Shown one piece after another: positions 5,132 through 7,124 of a stretch of 7,124 nucleotides of DNA. The notes beneath the pieces were generated by a model that saw nothing but the letters and a program-made list of their open reading frames with translations, did no database searches and was not told the DNA's origin. Source of the stretch: Sporomusa silvacetica DSM 10669 (GTDB lineage: Bacteria > Bacillota > Negativicutes > Sporomusales > Sporomusaceae); contig NZ_LSLK01000043.1 of assembly GCF_002257705.1 (NCBI RefSeq), forward strand, positions 1-7,124. Direction: 5' to 3'. Within the stretch, counting starts at the first letter, position 1, and each line of letters starts with the position of its first letter. Position numbers and translations under genes: made by a program.

Positions 5132-6091
5132 TTAAAATTGATTGATGAGGAAGGCTCCGCTTGCACACAGCGCGACAATAATGAACATTAACAGCACCAC
5201 AAAACGTAGTTTAAATGCATGTAACAACATCATGGTATTCTTAATATCAAGCATAGGACCAAAAACCATAAAAGCAAGCATGGAACCAGGCGTGAAATTT
5301 GCAATTAAAGAAGCGGCAATGAAAGCATCTGCTGATGAACAAACTGATATAACAAAGGCAAATGCAATCATAGTAAAGATAGAGATAACCGAATCTTGCC
5401 CAATTGATAACAAAAAATCCCTTGATATTACTGTTTGCGCAATAGCTCCAAAGAAAGCACCAAGCATCAGGTATTTTCCCATTTCAAAAAACTCATTGCA
5501 TGCGTCCATTAATGTCTTATGTATTTTTTCGTAATAAGACATCTCGACTGGACAACTACTAACTGCACAACCACAGCCACCGAAATGAAAATGAGTGCTT
5601 CGAAGCTGAGGTCTCTTAATAAACTGGCTAAGCAATATACCGGTTAGAAATGCTACCAAAAACGCTAATCCGAGCCTCAGATAAACCATGTTGAAATCAG
5701 TGTAACCTTTAAACGCAAAGTAAGTAGCTGCTATTACCACTGGATTGATGATCGGAACCGCCAGCATAAATGAGACAGCAGTATAGATTGGCACTTTTTT
5801 TTGCACTAACCTGCGGACAATCGGCACCATACCACAATCACAGACAGGAAATATCAACCCTAAAAAACAGGCAAACAAGATGCTTAGATATTTATTTGAT
5901 GGCAAAACCTTGCGAATTAATTCTTCTGACACAAAGTTATGCAATATTGCTGACACAAAAACACTGAGCAAAATAAATGGCATGGCTTCGATAATTATAC
6001 TCAGAAAAATCATCTTAAAATTAATAAGGTCGGTAATGCTTAAGTCTTCTAGGCGAAAAACGAGATTATTAATAAAAGTATATAAATCCAA
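5132..6091 (-). CDS. COG0701/UPF0718 (DUF318) family permease, YcgR/YraQ-like
   Basis: Polytopic membrane protein of 319 aa, normal for the family, with about eight predicted membrane segments. Family signatures are all present: FPVCDCGMVPIVRRL (81-95) with the Cys84/Cys86 pair; SFMLAVPIINPVVIAATYFAF (107-127); SVCSSADAFIAASL (249-262); and GPMLDIKN (278-285). Between the two halves a hydrophilic loop carries HFHFGGCGC and another Cys (167-180), a possible metal-binding site. The family is predicted to transport a solute, with metal or metalloid linkage suspected from gene neighbourhoods; the substrate is not known. The start is TTG at 6091, decided by AGGGGG (6104-6099), seven bases upstream; no ATG fits. 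It is the first gene of a two-gene operon with the DUF1980 partner. Not to be confused with E. coli YcgR, a c-di-GMP effector. Confidence 0.92.
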   Translation of the reverse strand: MDLYTFINNLVFRLEDLSITDLINFKMIFLSIIIEAMPFILLSVFVSAILHNFVSEELIRKVLPSNKYLSILFACFLGLIFPVCDCGMVPIVRRLVQKKVPIYTAVSFMLAVPIINPVVIAATYFAFKGYTDFNMVYLRLGLAFLVAFLTGILLSQFIKRPQLRSTHFHFGGCGCAVSSCPVEMSYYEKIHKTLMDACNEFFEMGKYLMLGAFFGAIAQTVISRDFLLSIGQDSVISIFTMIAFAFVISVCSSADAFIAASLIANFTPGSMLAFMVFGPMLDIKNTMMLLHAFKLRFVVLLMFIIVALCASGAFLINQF

Positions 6092-6170
6092 AAAAATACC
6101 CCCTAATTGGACATCCTTTTTTCAGGTTAACTTGTAGACACAAAAAAGATATTCACTCTCAACACACTTT

Positions 6171-6199
6171 ATTACACAATTTCATTAGTAACTTTTGAA
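6171..6199 (-). promoter_or_regulatory. Candidate sigma-A promoter of the permease operon
   Basis: On the minus strand TTCAAA (6199-6194) matches four of six -35 positions. After 17 bases TGTAAT (6176-6171) matches five of six -10 positions. Transcription would begin near 6164, giving a leader of about 70 bases that holds no riboswitch I recognise. I looked for a Fur/Zur-type inverted repeat around the promoter and found none that is convincing. Confidence 0.35.
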
Positions 6200-6285
6200 G
6201 TATTGCTTTTGAATATCATTTTTCTATAGTATTCCTAGAATTGGGTATTTAGAAAGGTTTTCGAGGAGTTACAGGTGTGAAGAAA

Positions 6286-6337
6286 ACAAGGGACAGGTTT
6301 AATGTTTTCTTTAAAAACAATATCCCTGTCCCCTTGT
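6286..6337. repeat. REP-like long palindrome with GGGACAGG core
   Basis: ACAAGGGACAGG (6286-6297) pairs with CCTGTCCCCTTGT (6325-6337) with a single bulged C. Inside, GTTTT (6304-6308) pairs with AAAAC (6314-6318), so the whole 52-base unit folds into one hairpin. No T-run follows on either strand. The GGGGACAGG/CCTGTCCCC core is of a type that I recall being dispersed in anaerobic Firmicute genomes near Y1-type transposases. It is probably a non-autonomous repeat inserted between the permease promoter and the IS110 element. Confidence 0.5.
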
Positions 6338-6426
6338 AAGATATAGTACAGAAGGGTTATCCATTTTGGGAAAGAAAAACTCCGAACAATCAGTTGCATG
6401 TATAATGAAGAAAGAAGGATATGAAT

Positions 6427-6441
6427 GGCCCTGTCCCATGG
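6427..6441. repeat. Second partial copy of the CCCTGTCCC repeat core
   Basis: GGCCCTGTCCCATGG contains the same CCCTGTCCC (6429-6437) found in the right arm of the palindrome about 105 bases upstream, in the same orientation. It lacks a matching partner arm, so it may be a decayed repeat or the outer half of a two-unit REP cluster. The 90 bases between the two copies contain no gene that I can support. Confidence 0.3.
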
Positions 6442-6597
6442 AAGATTTTTTCTATACCCATAACATAGACAATTCATCCATTTCCAAAGCATTTACGTTT
6501 TAGCTGGTTGGGAGTATATTCCTGCTTCACGTGCAAGGCTGTAATCTTTGACGATGGAATGGATAATCCTTCAAATCTATTTTTCAGGAGGTTGGAT
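6442..6597 (+). ncRNA. Possible bridge RNA region of the IS110 element
   Basis: IS110-group elements encode a structured bridge RNA in the non-coding end upstream of the transposase. This 156-base interval is the right place and roughly the right size. An imperfect inverted repeat ATCCATTTCC (6476-6485) and GGAATGGAT (6556-6564) encloses about 70 bases that hold smaller hairpins (for example GGAGTATATTCC at 6510-6521 and the CACGTG at 6527-6532). Specific target- and donor-binding loops cannot be assigned because neither the right end of the element nor an empty site is in the window. Confidence 0.25.
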
Positions 6598-7124
6598 ATG
6601 CTGGTTAATCGTCCGGCCATTGGTATTGATGTGGCTAAGAATTTTTGTTTTTACACGGCAGTCTCCCCAACTTGTACCACCTTTTTAAAACCTTTTAGAG
6701 CCTTAAATACCAAACAGGGACTTCTGTTCGCTTTAGGACAAATAAAAAAAGTGGAAGAGGCGTTTAGTAGTAAGCCCGTAATCGTTCTAGAATCCACGGG
6801 TCACTACTCTCAGCGTATCGTCCACTTTTTCTTGAAACAGGGTTTTGAAGTTTACCACATCAATCCCCTTATCTCACATTCTATCAAAAATTCTGTCGTA
6901 AGAAAAGTTAAGACTGACCGGGTTGATGCACTCGAACTAGCCAAACTACTATTTGTTCAGGCTTTTCGTCCGACAACTATGCCCAAAGAGCAGCTCGCCA
7001 ATTTGAAAGTGCTGACTAGAGCAAGGGGCCATTTGGTAGAGCAACGAGCTAAATCGGTCAATCAGTTGCAGTGTGCCATTGAGCAGATTGCTCCACTGTT
7101 TCCTAGTGTCCTCAAGTTTGGGTG
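6598..7124 (+). CDS. IS110-family transposase (DEDD recombinase), N-terminal part
   Basis: The frame from ATG at 6598 stays open for 175 codons to the window end. It is the N-terminal RuvC-like DEDD domain of IS110 transposases: IGIDVAKN with catalytic Asp11, VLESTGHYS with Glu65, and KTDRVDALELAKLL with Asp107 and Asp110, so all four acidic residues are present. The following helical region (about 130-170: LKVLTRARGHLVEQRAKSVNQL) is also typical. The C-terminal transposase_20 domain with its serine lies outside the window. AGGAGG (6586-6591), six bases upstream, fixes the start. The protein acts with an element-encoded bridge RNA in related systems, moving a circular intermediate. No damage is visible in the part shown. 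The left end of the element is not resolved but probably lies between about 6442 and 6500. Confidence 0.92.
   Translation, partial: MLVNRPAIGIDVAKNFCFYTAVSPTCTTFLKPFRALNTKQGLLFALGQIKKVEEAFSSKPVIVLESTGHYSQRIVHFFLKQGFEVYHINPLISHSIKNSVVRKVKTDRVDALELAKLLFVQAFRPTTMPKEQLANLKVLTRARGHLVEQRAKSVNQLQCAIEQIAPLFPSVLKFG

Noticed and set aside
6235..6492. Minus-strand 85-codon open frame
   Set aside because: It runs through the REP-like palindrome and its second copy, has no convincing ribosome binding site and no recognisable protein pattern; the repeat explains the sequence better.
1..7124. CRISPR array, tRNA or rRNA genes
   Set aside because: No regularly spaced direct repeats with unique spacers and no tRNA or rRNA-like conserved blocks were seen on either strand.

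Overview
This is an AT-rich window that most likely comes from an anaerobic, endospore-forming Firmicute (Clostridia in the broad sense). Sporomusa or Pelosinus-like Negativicutes are possible but not proven. The spore photoproduct lyase implies an endospore former. Its hydrogen-donor cysteine is placed as in Clostridium, not Bacillus. The ribosome binding sites are strong purine-rich Firmicute types, and start codons include TTG.

Left edge (1-402): the end of an IS3-family (IS150-like) element with the first codons of its OrfA and a hairpin over the OrfA ribosome binding site. It is followed by a REP-like palindrome and a solo end resembling an IS21-family element. No intact host gene lies here.

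Core (403-3437, all minus strand): splB (spore photoproduct lyase) has its own candidate sigma-G promoter. A possible 54-residue cysteine-rich membrane peptide lies between splB and a transmembrane methyl-accepting chemotaxis protein. The chemoreceptor has a long leader (about 3438-3685) holding a cyclic-di-GMP-I (GEMM-I) riboswitch. A strong intrinsic terminator directly overlaps the 3' part of the aptamer, so the arrangement predicts an ON switch: c-di-GMP binding should prevent termination and allow chemoreceptor synthesis. A start codon followed at once by a stop codon, with an excellent ribosome binding site, lies between terminator and receptor.

3721-4333 is mostly non-coding. It contains one plus-strand open frame of 110 codons without a proper start, probably a gene remnant. 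4334-6091 is a two-gene minus-strand operon for a COG0701 (UPF0718/DUF318) permease and its TIGR03943/DUF1980 partner, equivalent to B. subtilis YcgR-YcgQ. This is a membrane pair with cysteine/histidine clusters and probable metal-linked function.

Right edge (6092-7124): the candidate operon promoter, a long REP-like palindrome with the GGGACAGG core, and the 5' part of an IS110-family DEDD transposase running off the window. Its upstream non-coding region could encode a bridge RNA. The host genes are thus bracketed by mobile DNA on both sides. The most interesting content is the riboswitch-controlled chemoreceptor.
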